Source of the DNA: Nguyenibacter vanlangensis
GTDB taxonomy: Bacteria; Pseudomonadota; Alphaproteobacteria; Acetobacterales; Acetobacteraceae
Reading direction: 5' to 3'
Assembly: GCF_038719015.1 (NCBI RefSeq)
Contig: NZ_CP152276.1
Location: 124,001 to 188,000, forward strand
DNA: 64,000 bases
Both the position numbers and the translations under genes were made by a program. Shown here piece after piece: positions 56,140-64,000 of the stretch. Numbering within the stretch: the first letter of the stretch is position 1; the number at the start of each line of letters is the position of its first letter. Below the pieces are notes generated by a model that was given only the letters and a program-made list of their open reading frames with translations, ran no database searches and had not been told where the DNA came from.

Positions 56140-58053
56140 ATGACACCGCCCCCATCCGATGCCCGGCGCGTGCCGGAACGCCCCGTCCTGGTCACGCTGC
56201 GCGCGTTGCTGCCTTATCTGTGGCCCCGCAACGATGTGCGCACCCGGCTGCGCGTCGCGGGGGCGTGTTTTCTGCTGGTGGCCGCCAAGGTGGCGACGAT
56301 CTGCGTGCCGTACCTGTACAGCCGGGTGGTCGATGCCCTGCATCACGGCCGGGATCCGGCGGCGGGGCTGGCGGTGATGCCGCTGGCGCTGATCGTGGGG
56401 TACGGGATGCTGCGGCTGATGTCGGCGGGGCTGGGGGAGTGGCGCGACGCGCTGTTCGCGCCGGTGCGCTTCCGGATCAGTTGCGTCGCGGCGATGCGCA
56501 GTTTCCGCCACATGCACGCGCTGTCGCTGCGTTTCCACCTGGACCGGCAGTCGGGCAGCGTGACCCGCGCCATCGCCCGGGGGACCGAGGCGATCGAGAC
56601 GATCCTGCGGGTCGGCGTGTTCAACGTGATTCCCACCCTGTTGGAAGCGCTGATGGTGATCGCGGTCATCTGGCGGCTGTTCGACTGGCGCTATGCGGCG
56701 ATCATGCTGGCGGCGGTGGTGGCCTATGTCGGCTTTACGGTCACGTTTACCTCATGGCGGATCGGGATCCGGCGCGAGATGAACGAGATCAACAGCGAGG
56801 CGAGCTGGAAGGCGCTGGACAGCCTGCTGAACTATGAGACCGTCAAATATTTCGGCAACGAGGACCATGAGAGCCGCCGCTACGAGGAAGCGCAGGCCCG
56901 CTATGAGCGCGCGGCGATCCGGACCCAGGTCTCGCTGAACGGGTTGAATTTCGGCCAGGCGGCGATCATCGCGGTGACGCTGACGCTGGTCATGCTGCTG
57001 GCGGCGCAGGACGTGGCGCAGGGACGGCTGAGCGTCGGGCGCTTCGTGCTGGTGAACACCTATCTGATGCAGTTGTACCTGCCGCTGAATTTCCTGGGCA
57101 GCATCTATTCGGCGATGCGGACCGCGCTGGTGGACCTGGAGCAGATGTTCCACCTGATGGACGAGATGCCGGACGTCGTCGACCGGCCGGCGGCCATCGG
57201 CCTGCCGGCGCGGCTGGACGAGGCGCCGGCCGCGTCGGTGCGCTTCGAGCATGTGCGGTTTTCCTATCGCCCCGACCGCGAGATCCTGCACGATGTCAGC
57301 TTCAGCGTGCCGGCGGGCGGACGGGTGGCGATCGTGGGGCCGACCGGGGCCGGGAAATCGACCATCAGCCGGCTGCTGTTCCGCTTCTATGATGTCACGG
57401 CCGGGCGCGTGGTGGTGGACGGCCATGACGTGCGCGATTACGGCCAGGCGGCGCTGCGGGCCGCGATCGGCGTGGTGCCGCAGGACACCGTGCTGTTCAA
57501 CGACACGATCGGCTACAACATCGCCTATGGCCGGCTGGGCGCGTCGCAGGACGAGATCGAGCATGCGGCGCGGCTGGCGCAGATCCATGACTTCATCGCC
57601 GCGCTGCCGGACGGCTATGCGACGCGGGTGGGCGAGCGCGGCCTGAAATTGTCGGGCGGCGAGAAGCAGCGCGTGGCGATCGCCCGGACCATCCTGAAGA
57701 ATCCGCGCATCCTGATCCTGGACGAGGCGACCAGCGCGCTGGACACCCATACCGAGCAGGAGATCCAGGCCGCGCTGCGCACCGTGTCGGCCGAACGGAC
57801 CACGGTGATCATCGCCCATCGCCTGTCGACGGTGGTCGATGCGGATGAAATCCTTGTGATGGGCGACGGGGTGGTGAAGGAGCGCGGGACCCACCGCAGC
57901 CTGCTGGCCCGCGACGGGCTGTATGCCGGCATGTGGGCGGCGCAGGCGGAGGAGCGGGCCGAGGAGGAGGTCGGGGAAGGTGTCGGCACCGGGGCCGGGG
58001 AAAGGCCCGGGGCGGAGGCGGGCGCGGCCTCGGGGACTGGCCTTGGGGCGTGA
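56140..58053 (+). CDS. Atm1-type ABC exporter (half transporter)
   Basis: 637-residue half-size ABC exporter. Six transmembrane helices (residues about 30-330) with NEDHESRRYEEA and FLGSIYSAMRTALVDLEQMF, both characteristic of the ATM1/HMT1 group that moves glutathione-bound sulfur or metal complexes. The nucleotide domain has GPTGAGKST, LSGGEKQRVAIARTIL, ILDEATSALD and the H-loop IAHRLST. The last 35 residues are a Glu/Gly/Ala-rich tail. ATG 56140 is inferred from the alignable start; it is divergent from the NUDIX gene by 126 bp. Role in Fe-S/thiol export or metal tolerance is inferred. Confidence 0.9.
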   Translation: MTPPPSDARRVPERPVLVTLRALLPYLWPRNDVRTRLRVAGACFLLVAAKVATICVPYLYSRVVDALHHGRDPAAGLAVMPLALIVGYGMLRLMSAGLGEWRDALFAPVRFRISCVAAMRSFRHMHALSLRFHLDRQSGSVTRAIARGTEAIETILRVGVFNVIPTLLEALMVIAVIWRLFDWRYAAIMLAAVVAYVGFTVTFTSWRIGIRREMNEINSEASWKALDSLLNYETVKYFGNEDHESRRYEEAQARYERAAIRTQVSLNGLNFGQAAIIAVTLTLVMLLAAQDVAQGRLSVGRFVLVNTYLMQLYLPLNFLGSIYSAMRTALVDLEQMFHLMDEMPDVVDRPAAIGLPARLDEAPAASVRFEHVRFSYRPDREILHDVSFSVPAGGRVAIVGPTGAGKSTISRLLFRFYDVTAGRVVVDGHDVRDYGQAALRAAIGVVPQDTVLFNDTIGYNIAYGRLGASQDEIEHAARLAQIHDFIAALPDGYATRVGERGLKLSGGEKQRVAIARTILKNPRILILDEATSALDTHTEQEIQAALRTVSAERTTVIIAHRLSTVVDADEILVMGDGVVKERGTHRSLLARDGLYAGMWAAQAEERAEEEVGEGVGTGAGERPGAEAGAASGTGLGA

Positions 58054-58107
58054 CGGCGGGCAACATGCGGGTGAATGAATAATGGATAAGGACGGGAGCG
58101 AGGCGCG

Positions 58108-58398
58108 ATGACGCGGACGGATCAGGAGAGCCCGGCGGATCCGACGCTGGGCCATGACGGATCGGTGCCCGAGGAACTGAGCCATTGCGGCGCGGTGGTC
58201 GACAAGGCCATCGAATATATGCTGGGCGAGAAGCTGCCGCCGATCGCGATCGCCTCGGCCCTGCTGGGCGGATCGCTGGGGCTGCTGGCCCGCACGATGG
58301 ACCAGGGGACCATGCTGGCCATGCTGGAGAATGCGATGCACAGCGTCCGCGCGGGCGAGCTGCATCCGGATCGCGACCGGGCCCGGCCCGCCGGCTGA
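58108..58398 (+). CDS. Small conserved-looking protein, unknown
   Basis: 96-residue protein 54 bp after the ABC exporter gene. A central hydrophobic segment (IAIASALLGGSLGLLARTM) may be a membrane helix or amphipathic core; the rest is polar. AGGCGCG precedes ATG 58108. Its stop codon lies inside a terminator hairpin, showing that the exporter and this gene end together. No family recognised. Confidence 0.65.
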   Translation: MTRTDQESPADPTLGHDGSVPEELSHCGAVVDKAIEYMLGEKLPPIAIASALLGGSLGLLARTMDQGTMLAMLENAMHSVRAGELHPDRDRARPAG

Positions 58399-58409
58399 AA
58401 GCCGGTTTT
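58391..58409 (+). terminator. Intrinsic terminator overlapping the stop codon
   Basis: Stem CCGGCT/AGCCGG with loop GAA is followed by TTTT. The stop TGA of the 96-residue gene (58396-58398) is part of the hairpin. It would end the ABC exporter transcript. Confidence 0.75.
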
Positions 58410-58463
58410 GGCGCGGCCGGACGGGCGGAGGGGGTGAAAATGCCCCGAATCGCTGCTTTCGGC

Positions 58464-58492
58464 TTGACGGAGGGCGGCTGCTTGGCCATAAG
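58464..58492 (+). promoter_or_regulatory. Predicted rpmB promoter
   Basis: TTGACG (58464-58469) and CATAAG (58487-58492) with 17-bp spacing, giving a leader of about 60 nt before rpmB. The -10 of the CATAAG type is common for ribosomal promoters in alphaproteobacteria. Confidence 0.6.
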
Positions 58493-58560
58493 CCGCGCCT
58501 AATCTTGACGATCATTGCCGGAGCATCTTGCCTCGGCCTTAGTTATCCGAGGATGATATC

Positions 58561-58863
58561 ATGTCTCGCCGTTGCCAGATTTCGGGCAAAGGCGTGCTGA
58601 CGGGAAACAATGTCAGCCACGCCAACAACAAGTCCCGCCGCCGCTTCCTGCCGAACCTGCAGGAGACGTCGCTGCTGTCCGACATCCTGGGGAGCGCGGT
58701 GCGCCTGCGCCTGAGCACCCATGGTATCCGCACGGTCGAGCATAATGGCGGTCTGGACGCGTTCCTGCTGTCGACCCCGAACCGCAAGCTGCCGGTCGAG
58801 GCCCAGGCCCTGAAGCGCCGCATCCTGCGCGCCCAGGAAAAGAAGGCCGAAGCAACGGCTTGA
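58561..58863 (+). CDS. rpmB: 50S ribosomal protein L28
   Basis: 100-residue L28. The opening [32 protein letters not shown] is diagnostic, with a C-terminal part ([20 protein letters not shown], then [13 protein letters not shown]) characteristic of alphaproteobacteria. Only one cysteine is present, so no zinc ribbon. It is flanked by its own promoter and a strong terminator, i.e. monocistronic. Confidence 0.97.
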   Translation: MSRRCQISGKGVLTGNNVSHANNKSRRRFLPNLQETSLLSDILGSAVRLRLSTHGIRTVEHNGGLDAFLLSTPNRKLPVEAQALKRRILRAQEKKAEATA

Positions 58864-58869
58864 GTTTCG

Positions 58870-58917
58870 CATGCAAGCCCGGTCCGAATTTTCGTTCGGA
58901 CCGGGCTTGCATGTTTT
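58870..58917 (+). terminator. Strong intrinsic terminator after rpmB
   Basis: A perfect 19-bp stem (arms 58870-58888 and 58895-58913, starting CATGCAAGCCCGG) encloses a 6-nt loop TTTTCG and is followed by TTTT. One of the longest perfect hairpins in the window. Confidence 0.93.
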
Positions 58918-58921
58918 GGGC

Positions 58922-58939
58922 GCCTGACGCATGTCAGGC
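58922..58939. promoter_or_regulatory. Short inverted repeat upstream of fusA
   Basis: GCCTGAC/GTCAGGC (58922-58928, 58933-58939) with loop GCAT, about 130 bp before the EF-G start and just after the rpmB terminator. It may be an operator or part of a leader; no promoter pair is convincing beside it. Confidence 0.4.
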
Positions 58940-59067
58940 CCATCTGTCTATTTCGCCGGCTGCATCTTCCGGAACCCCGGTTCGGGGATGGGGGGCAGCT
59001 TCCGGCTCTGGCAGGCGCGAGGGGAGAGGTTCCGTTCGCGCCTGATTTGTCTTGTGGAGGTTCCCCC

Positions 59068-61155
59068 GTGTCCGACAAGTCCGATCTTTCGCTGATTCGC
59101 AATATCGGCATCACCGCGCATATCGACGCCGGCAAGACCACGACCACCGAGCGCATCCTGTACTACACCGGTGTTTCCCATAAGATCGGTGAGGTGCACG
59201 AGGGCAACACCACCACCGACTACATGGAGCAGGAGCGCGAGCGCGGCATTACGATCACGTCGGCCGCCGTGACCTGCGAGTGGAACGGCCATCGCATCAA
59301 CATCATCGACACGCCGGGCCATATCGACTTCAACATCGAGGTGAACCGCAGCCTGCGCGTGCTGGACGGCGCTGTGTTCATCATCGAGGGCGTGGCCGGC
59401 GTGCAGCCGCAGTCCGAGACCAACTGGCGCCTGGCCGATCGCTACAACGTGCCGCGCATCATCTTCATCAACAAGCTGGACCGCACCGGCGCCGACTTCT
59501 ACCGCGCGTTCGACACGCTGAAGGAGAAGCTGGACATCGTCGCCATTCCGCTGCAGCTGCCGATCGGCACCGAGGAAAACTTCGTCGGCGTCGTCGACCT
59601 GGTGGAGATGAAGGCCATCGTCTGGGAAGGCGGCGAGCTGGGCGCGAAATACCATGACGAGGAAATCCCGGCCGAGCTGAAGGAAAAGGCCGCCGAGGCC
59701 CGCCAGGAGCTGCTGGACACGGCGCTGGCCGTCGACGAGGCGGCCATGGAGGAATATTTCGAGAAGGGCGACGTCGAAGTCGCGACCCTGAAGCGCTGCA
59801 TCAAGAAGGGCACGATTTCGGGCGAGTTCCGCCCCGTGCTGTGCGGCACGGCCTTCAAGAACAAGGGCGTGCAGCCGCTGCTGGACGCGGTGATCGACTA
59901 CCTGCCGGCGCCGGACGACGTCGAGGGCATCCGCATCGCGCCGCCCGAGGACGAAGAGGTCGACGAGAACAAGCTGCCGATCATCCCGGTCGACCCGGAC
60001 GGCAAGTTCGCCGGCCTGGCGTTCAAGATCATCAACGACAAGTACGGCACCCTGACCTTCGTGCGCGTCTATCGCGGCGTGCTGCGCTCGGGCGATTCGG
60101 TCCTGAACACGACCAAGGGCCACAAGGAGCGTATCGGCCGCATCTTCCAGATGCATGCCGACAAGCGCCAGGAAGTGAAGGAAGTCCACGCCGGCGACAT
60201 CGCGGCCTTCGTGGGGCTGAAGGACACCCAGACCGGTGACACGCTGGCCGACTCCACCGATCCGGTGGTGCTGGAGCGCATGAGCTTCCCGGTGCCGGTC
60301 ATCGACATCTCGGTCGAGCCGAAGACCAAGGACGGGGTCGAGAAGATGACCCTGGCGCTGCAGAAGCTGGCGGGCGAGGACCCCTCGCTGCGCCTGAAGA
60401 CGGACCAGGAAACCGGCCAGACCATCCTGTCGGGCATGGGCGAGCTGCATCTGGACATCATCATCGACCGCCTGCGCCGCGAGTATGGCGTGGACGCGAA
60501 TATCGGCGCGCCGCAGGTGGCTTATCGCGAGACGATCACCCAGGCGCATACCGAGACCTATACCCACAAGAAGCAGTCGGGCGGTTCGGGCCAGTTCGCC
60601 GAAGTGAAGATCGAGTTCGCGCCGCTGGAGCGGAACGAGGAGATCCAGTTCGAGAACAAGGTCGTCGGCGGCACCGTGCCGAAGGAATATATACCGGCGG
60701 TGGAAAAGGGCATCCGCATGCAGTCCTCGACGGGCGTGCTGGCGGGCTTCCCGACCGTGGACTTCAAGTTCACGCTGCTGGACGGCAAGTACCATGACGT
60801 CGACTCCTCGGCGCTGGCGTTCGAAATCGCCGCCAAGGCCTGCTTCCGCGAGGGCATGAAGAAGGCCGGCCCGGTGATCCTGGAGCCGATCATGGATGTC
60901 GAGATCACCACGCCGAACGACCATGTCGGCGACGTGGTGGGCGACCTGAATCGTCGTCGCGGCATGATCCAGAACCAGGAAAGCTCGGGCTCGACCGTCA
61001 TGGTCCGCGCGCTGGTGCCGCTGAAGGAGATGTTCGGCTACATCTCGCACCTGCGGTCGATCACGAAGGGCCGCGCGTCCTTCACGATGCAGTTCCATCA
61101 TTATGACCCGGTGCCGCGCAACGTGGCCGAAGAGATCATGGCCAAGTCGGCCTGA
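59068..61155 (+). CDS. fusA: Elongation factor G
   Basis: 695-residue translational GTPase that drives ribosomal translocation. The G domain has [19 protein letters not shown] (G1), [10 protein letters not shown] (G2), DTPGHIDF (G3) and [10 protein letters not shown] (G4); domain II and the C-terminal domains IV-V ([15 protein letters not shown], then RRGMIQNQ) are complete. GTG 59068 follows GGAGG at 7-nt spacing. Sequence and length are of the classical EF-G type, and codons are strongly biased as in highly expressed genes. It stands alone between two terminators, not in an rpsL-rpsG-fusA-tuf operon, so it may be a second EF-G copy. Confidence 0.93.
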   Translation: MSDKSDLSLIRNIGITAHIDAGKTTTTERILYYTGVSHKIGEVHEGNTTTDYMEQERERGITITSAAVTCEWNGHRINIIDTPGHIDFNIEVNRSLRVLDGAVFIIEGVAGVQPQSETNWRLADRYNVPRIIFINKLDRTGADFYRAFDTLKEKLDIVAIPLQLPIGTEENFVGVVDLVEMKAIVWEGGELGAKYHDEEIPAELKEKAAEARQELLDTALAVDEAAMEEYFEKGDVEVATLKRCIKKGTISGEFRPVLCGTAFKNKGVQPLLDAVIDYLPAPDDVEGIRIAPPEDEEVDENKLPIIPVDPDGKFAGLAFKIINDKYGTLTFVRVYRGVLRSGDSVLNTTKGHKERIGRIFQMHADKRQEVKEVHAGDIAAFVGLKDTQTGDTLADSTDPVVLERMSFPVPVIDISVEPKTKDGVEKMTLALQKLAGEDPSLRLKTDQETGQTILSGMGELHLDIIIDRLRREYGVDANIGAPQVAYRETITQAHTETYTHKKQSGGSGQFAEVKIEFAPLERNEEIQFENKVVGGTVPKEYIPAVEKGIRMQSSTGVLAGFPTVDFKFTLLDGKYHDVDSSALAFEIAAKACFREGMKKAGPVILEPIMDVEITTPNDHVGDVVGDLNRRRGMIQNQESSGSTVMVRALVPLKEMFGYISHLRSITKGRASFTMQFHHYDPVPRNVAEEIMAKSA

Positions 61156-61178
61156 TCCCGACCCGATCACAGAGCAGG

Positions 61179-61209
61179 AAGCCGGCCCCTTCGGGGGCCG
61201 GCTTTTTTT
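61179..61209 (+). terminator. Intrinsic terminator after fusA
   Basis: Stem AAGCCGGCCCC/GGGGCCGGCTT closed by a TTCG tetraloop on a C-G pair, followed by a run of seven T that includes the end of the stem. Confidence 0.93.
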
Positions 61210-61238
61210 GTGCCCGGCCGCACCGGGGCGGATCGTGG

Positions 61239-61997
61239 TCAGGCGATATCGGAGAAATCCAGGTTCTGCGGGCCACCTTCGATCACGCGACGCACGCGCC
61301 GCTGGCGCTCATAATGTTGCCGCGTGGCGGTAGGGGGCGTGTTGTCGTCCACGACCTCGAGACGGACAGTCTTTGCCCAGACGGTTCCCATGCCGGTCAG
61401 CAGCAGCCCGTAATGCAGGCTGTCGGCGTCCTCGGGGATCTGGAAGACGATCTGGCGCGCTGTCCAGTCGGACGTCCCCGTCAGCGCGCCGTTGGCGGGA
61501 CGGCTCATCAGATTGTCGAAGAGGATCGTATCCGGCGCTTTATCGTCGACCCGCATCCAGATGGTGGCATGTCCGGGCACGTCCCGGGTCTTCAACAGGG
61601 CCGAGAAGCGCAGGCGCTTGCCGATGAAGGGGCGGGCGTCGACCGCCTGCATCAATGTGCCGAAGCCGTTCTGGATTCTGGCCGCGTCCGGATCGTCGGA
61701 CGAGAAGAGGCAGCTTATGGCGACGATTTTCTCCGTCCGGCTGCTTTGAGCGGCATCCAGGCCGATCGCGTAGTTTCCGGGGGTCGTGCCGGCGATGGAC
61801 CAGCCTTTCGGCAGCGCTGCGGGGGTTTCCTGCCGTTCGGCGGCGGCGATGCGGGCGGCCAGGATGTTCCAGTTCCGCAGGCCGAACTGTCGCGCGACGA
61901 TTTCCAGGCTCTCGGCGTGGCCGATCGAAGCACCTCGTTCCGCAAGCAGCGTGCGGAGCGTGGATGCCATGAGTTTCGCGTGTCTGAAGGTACGCAT
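61239..61997 (-). CDS. Two-domain protein with Glyoxalase-like helical head
   Basis: 252-residue protein. Residues about 1-60 (MRTFRHAKLMASTLRTLLAERG, then SIGHAESLEIVARQFGLRNWNILAARI) match the short helical module found at the N- or C-terminus of several alphaproteobacterial glyoxalase-superfamily proteins. Residues about 70-230 are beta-rich with a jelly-roll look (KRLRFSALLKTRDVPGHATIWMRVD and DWTARQIVFQIPEDADSLHYGLLL), as in ligand-binding beta-sandwich domains. The combination is unfamiliar to me. ATG 61997 precedes the conserved head. Its promoter region holds a long inverted repeat. Confidence 0.75.
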   Translation of the reverse strand: MRTFRHAKLMASTLRTLLAERGASIGHAESLEIVARQFGLRNWNILAARIAAAERQETPAALPKGWSIAGTTPGNYAIGLDAAQSSRTEKIVAISCLFSSDDPDAARIQNGFGTLMQAVDARPFIGKRLRFSALLKTRDVPGHATIWMRVDDKAPDTILFDNLMSRPANGALTGTSDWTARQIVFQIPEDADSLHYGLLLTGMGTVWAKTVRLEVVDDNTPPTATRQHYERQRRVRRVIEGGPQNLDFSDIA

Positions 61998-62130
61998 GCC
62001 CAACCTTGCCAATCGGGGCGAACCGTCGGGATCAGGGCCTGCGTTGCTGATGGGCTCGCCCGGACAAGGGGAGGGACGAAACCGGAGACGCGTTCACCAT
62101 GGCCGGCCGGCCGCAGGCGGCTGGTCGCGT

Positions 62131-62165
62131 CGGACCGGTCACGACCTTACGGCGCGACCGGTCCG
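62131..62165. promoter_or_regulatory. 10-bp inverted repeat overlapping a promoter
   Basis: CGGACCGGTC (62131-62140) and GACCGGTCCG (62156-62165) are exact complements separated by 15 bp. On the minus strand the second arm fills most of the -35/-10 spacer and the first lies just downstream of the -10. It is the best operator-like dyad in the window; an S10-gene 3' hairpin is the alternative. Confidence 0.6.
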
Positions 62166-62171
62166 CGTCAA
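62144..62171 (-). promoter_or_regulatory. Predicted promoter of the two-domain protein gene
   Basis: Read on the minus strand, TTGACG (62166-62171) and TAAGGT (62144-62149) with 16-bp spacing, giving a leader of about 140 nt. Confidence 0.45.
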
Positions 62172-62184
62172 TGTTTTTTCGCCT

Positions 62185-63858
62185 TTACGGTGCGGGCGAT
62201 CCGCTTGCGGGCTGGTTGTCCGTGCGGCGGATGAAGTCGGCGATGTTGTCGTGCAATTGGGTCAGGGACGGGATGTTGGCGTACACCATGTGTCCCGACT
62301 GGTATTGGCGGAATTCGATGTTCTTCTGCAGCGCCGCCGGGATGGGCAGGTGGCGCATTTCGTAGATCCCCTCGTAATAGGGGGTCGCCAGGTCGAAATA
62401 GCCGGCATTCAGCATGATTTTCAGCGTCGGGTTGGTCTTCATCGCCTGGGCCAGGTCGGGCATCACGTTGGCCGGGCCGTCCGAGGGCGGGCTGTCGGGA
62501 CCGCCGGCGGCGTGGTGGAAATTCCAGTGCGGGATGTCGATTTCCGCGCGATAGCTCAGCCCGTCGCCGTAATTCAGCACCTTGCGCACGTAATCATTGA
62601 ACAGCGAGACATAGGCGGAGCTGATCGAGGCGGATTGCGGGTCGTATCCGGCTTCCTTGCTGAGGGGGTCCAGCACGGGGCCCGAGAAGCGGGTGTCGAG
62701 CCGGCCGGTGGTCATGCCGTCATCGGCCTGGAGCGTCTTGGAGAACTCGCCGCCGTCGATCCGCAGGTCGGCGCGGCGGATATAGTCGGCCGGCAGGCCG
62801 GTATAGGCGTGCAGTCGTTCGACGATGCGGGCGCGGTCGGCGGCGGGCAGGCCGGCGCCCTGCTGCAGCGCCACCAGATAGTCGGTGGAGGCGAAATGCT
62901 CGACCTCGGCCAGGAAAGCTTTCAGGTCGGTGGGCTGCTGCGGCAGCTTGTGGTGGTACCAGGCGGTGGCGGCGTAGGTCGGCAGGGCGAGCACGAACGG
63001 CTCGTCCATGCCGGGATTCTGCGTCGGTTCGTCCACGCTGTTGTCGTAGCTGAAGATCTGCGACAGCAGGATGACGCCGTTGAAGTCGATATTTTCCTGG
63101 TTCTGCAGGTCGTTGACCAGCACGGCGGCGCGCATCGTACCGTAGCTTTCGCCGAACAGGTATTTCGGCGAATTGTAGCGGCCATATTTGGCCAGGAACC
63201 GGGTGATGAAGGCGGTGAAGGCCTGTCCGTCCTCGTCGACGCCCCAGAACTGCTTTTCCTTGTCCTTGCCGTTGATGCGGCCGAAGCCGGTGCCCGGCGC
63301 GTCGATGAAGACCAGGTCGGTGACGTCGAGCAGGCTTTGCGGATTGTCGATCAGCCGGTACGGGCCGGCGGGGGTGTGGGTGTCGTCATTCGTCACCACC
63401 CGGCGGGGGCCGAAGGCGCCCATATGCACCCAGACGGTCGACGAGCCGGGACCGCCATTGAAGACGAAGGTGATGGGGCGGGTCTCGGGCCGGGCGTCCT
63501 TGCGGAAATAGGCGACATAGAACATCGACGCCGTGGCGTCGGGATTGCCGTCGATCGCATGGGCGTCGCTGCCCGGGATTTCCTGATGGACCGTGTCTTC
63601 GGAATCGTCCCAGCCATGGGGATGGACGACCAGCGTGCCGGCGACCGCCTGATAGGCGATGGATTTTCCGCCGACCGTCACCGAGCCGCTGCTGGTCCGT
63701 TCGATCGGCTGGGACAAATGGGGGGCGGGATGGGCCGCATGGTTGGCATCCGTGTGATCGTCCGCGCGGCCGGAGGCGGGGCCCAGGCAGAGCAGCGAGG
63801 CGGACAGCAGCATCAGGCGAGTCTTCAACGAACGGATCTCCGGGTGGATGGGATGCAC
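62185..63858 (-). CDS. S10 family serine carboxypeptidase, exported
   Basis: 557-residue peptidase of family S10. A signal peptide (TRLMLLSASLLCLGPASG, cut near GRA) is followed by the mature enzyme: the oxyanion loop FNGGPGSSTVW, nucleophile S238 in FGESYGTMR, the aspartate region MLNAGYFDLATP and the histidine in QYQSGHMVY. These give an intact triad. Substrate would be peptide C-termini in the periplasm. A His/Asp-rich stretch follows the signal peptide (DDHTDANHAAHPAPH). The start at ATG 63858 lacks a clear ribosome-binding site; ATG 63813 is an alternative. Confidence 0.92.
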   Translation of the reverse strand: MHPIHPEIRSLKTRLMLLSASLLCLGPASGRADDHTDANHAAHPAPHLSQPIERTSSGSVTVGGKSIAYQAVAGTLVVHPHGWDDSEDTVHQEIPGSDAHAIDGNPDATASMFYVAYFRKDARPETRPITFVFNGGPGSSTVWVHMGAFGPRRVVTNDDTHTPAGPYRLIDNPQSLLDVTDLVFIDAPGTGFGRINGKDKEKQFWGVDEDGQAFTAFITRFLAKYGRYNSPKYLFGESYGTMRAAVLVNDLQNQENIDFNGVILLSQIFSYDNSVDEPTQNPGMDEPFVLALPTYAATAWYHHKLPQQPTDLKAFLAEVEHFASTDYLVALQQGAGLPAADRARIVERLHAYTGLPADYIRRADLRIDGGEFSKTLQADDGMTTGRLDTRFSGPVLDPLSKEAGYDPQSASISSAYVSLFNDYVRKVLNYGDGLSYRAEIDIPHWNFHHAAGGPDSPPSDGPANVMPDLAQAMKTNPTLKIMLNAGYFDLATPYYEGIYEMRHLPIPAALQKNIEFRQYQSGHMVYANIPSLTQLHDNIADFIRRTDNQPASGSPAP

Positions 63859-63956
63859 GGCCGGACGGTCGCGGGCGGGCCGCGGATCGCCGGGTGCTAT
63901 GCCGGGGGCGTGTGATCGGGTGCCCCGGGAGGGGCCGGGGCGATGCGCCAGCCATC

Positions 63957-64000
63957 ATGCCCGTGAACCGCCTGTCCGTCCTGTTGCAATTTCTCCAGGT
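63957..64000 (+). CDS. Possible 5' end of a gene leaving the window
   Basis: ATG 63957 follows GGGAGGGG at a distance of about 17 nt and opens a frame (MPVNRLSVLLQFLQ) that continues past the right edge without a stop. Only 14 codons are visible; too little to name a product, and the ribosome-binding site is distant. Confidence 0.3.
   Translation, partial: MPVNRLSVLLQFLQ

Overview
The window is 64 kb of GC-rich (roughly two-thirds G+C) bacterial chromosome, almost entirely core and housekeeping genes in tight operons. The gene content and order fit an alphaproteobacterium: ispH-thrB-rnhA, ffh-rpsP-rimM-trmD-rplS, DUF177-rpmF-plsX-fabH-ihfA-merR, def next to a COQ9-family gene, and an S21 gene starting [10 protein letters not shown]. 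Gluconokinase, leuCDB downstream of rplS and the overall protein style suggest an acetic acid bacterium (Acetobacteraceae, Gluconacetobacter/Komagataeibacter-like). That assignment is inference. I see no phage, insertion sequence, integrase, CRISPR array or plasmid function.

Layout. 0-7 kb: a copper-type P1B-ATPase cut by the left edge, a small lipoprotein, an HNH nuclease, glutamyl-Q tRNA(Asp) synthetase and two tandem class I aminotransferases. 7-12 kb (mostly minus strand): Dps, methylthioribose kinase, an MFS transporter and a coiled-coil protein overlapping a membrane protein gene. 11.7-12.6 kb: the only long gene-poor stretch, with short tandem repeats. 12.6-18.4 kb: gluconokinase, palindromic repeats, cobalamin adenosyltransferase, a DUF4142 lipoprotein, prolyl iminopeptidase, DUF423, RlmM and a secreted thioredoxin-like protein. 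18.4-23.8 kb: a tight minus-strand cluster of lipoprotein, OPT peptide transporter, luciferase-like flavin oxidoreductase and M3 oligopeptidase. 24-31 kb: ispH-thrB-rnhA-nucleoside hydrolase, then pstCAB-phoU without pstS. 31-41 kb: a Met/His-rich Spy-like protein, the ffh/rpsP/trmD translation operon, leuCDB and a secreted prolyl oligopeptidase. 41-46 kb: rpsU, def, COQ9, MarR and an OmpR/EnvZ-type pair. 46-51 kb: bamE facing the DUF177-rpmF-plsX-fabH-ihfA-merR operon, then tRNA-Pro(GGG). 51-58 kb: AI-2E permease, oligopeptidase B, DUF3574 lipoprotein, NUDIX hydrolase and an Atm1-type ABC exporter. 58-64 kb: rpmB, a stand-alone EF-G gene, a two-domain unknown protein and an S10 carboxypeptidase.

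How the genes work together. Translation (S16, L19, S21, L28, L32, EF-G, TrmD, RimM, RlmM, GluQ, Def, tRNA-Pro), protein targeting (Ffh), leucine and threonine synthesis, membrane lipid initiation (PlsX/FabH) and phosphate uptake dominate. A second theme is peptide use: five peptidases of four families plus an OPT transporter are spread across the window, and one of them (M3) is apparently co-transcribed with the transporter.

The most interesting non-coding signals are: an 11-bp inverted repeat flanking tRNA-Pro, so that the predicted leader and trailer pair end to end; a perfect 12-bp palindrome abutting a near-leaderless ihfA promoter; a structured ffh leader with a TTG start; inverted repeats inside a promoter at 62.1 kb; and REP-like palindromes at 6.9 and 13.4 kb. 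I did not find an unmistakably new multi-gene system. The lipoprotein-OPT-LLM-M3 cluster is the best candidate for an undescribed functional unit.
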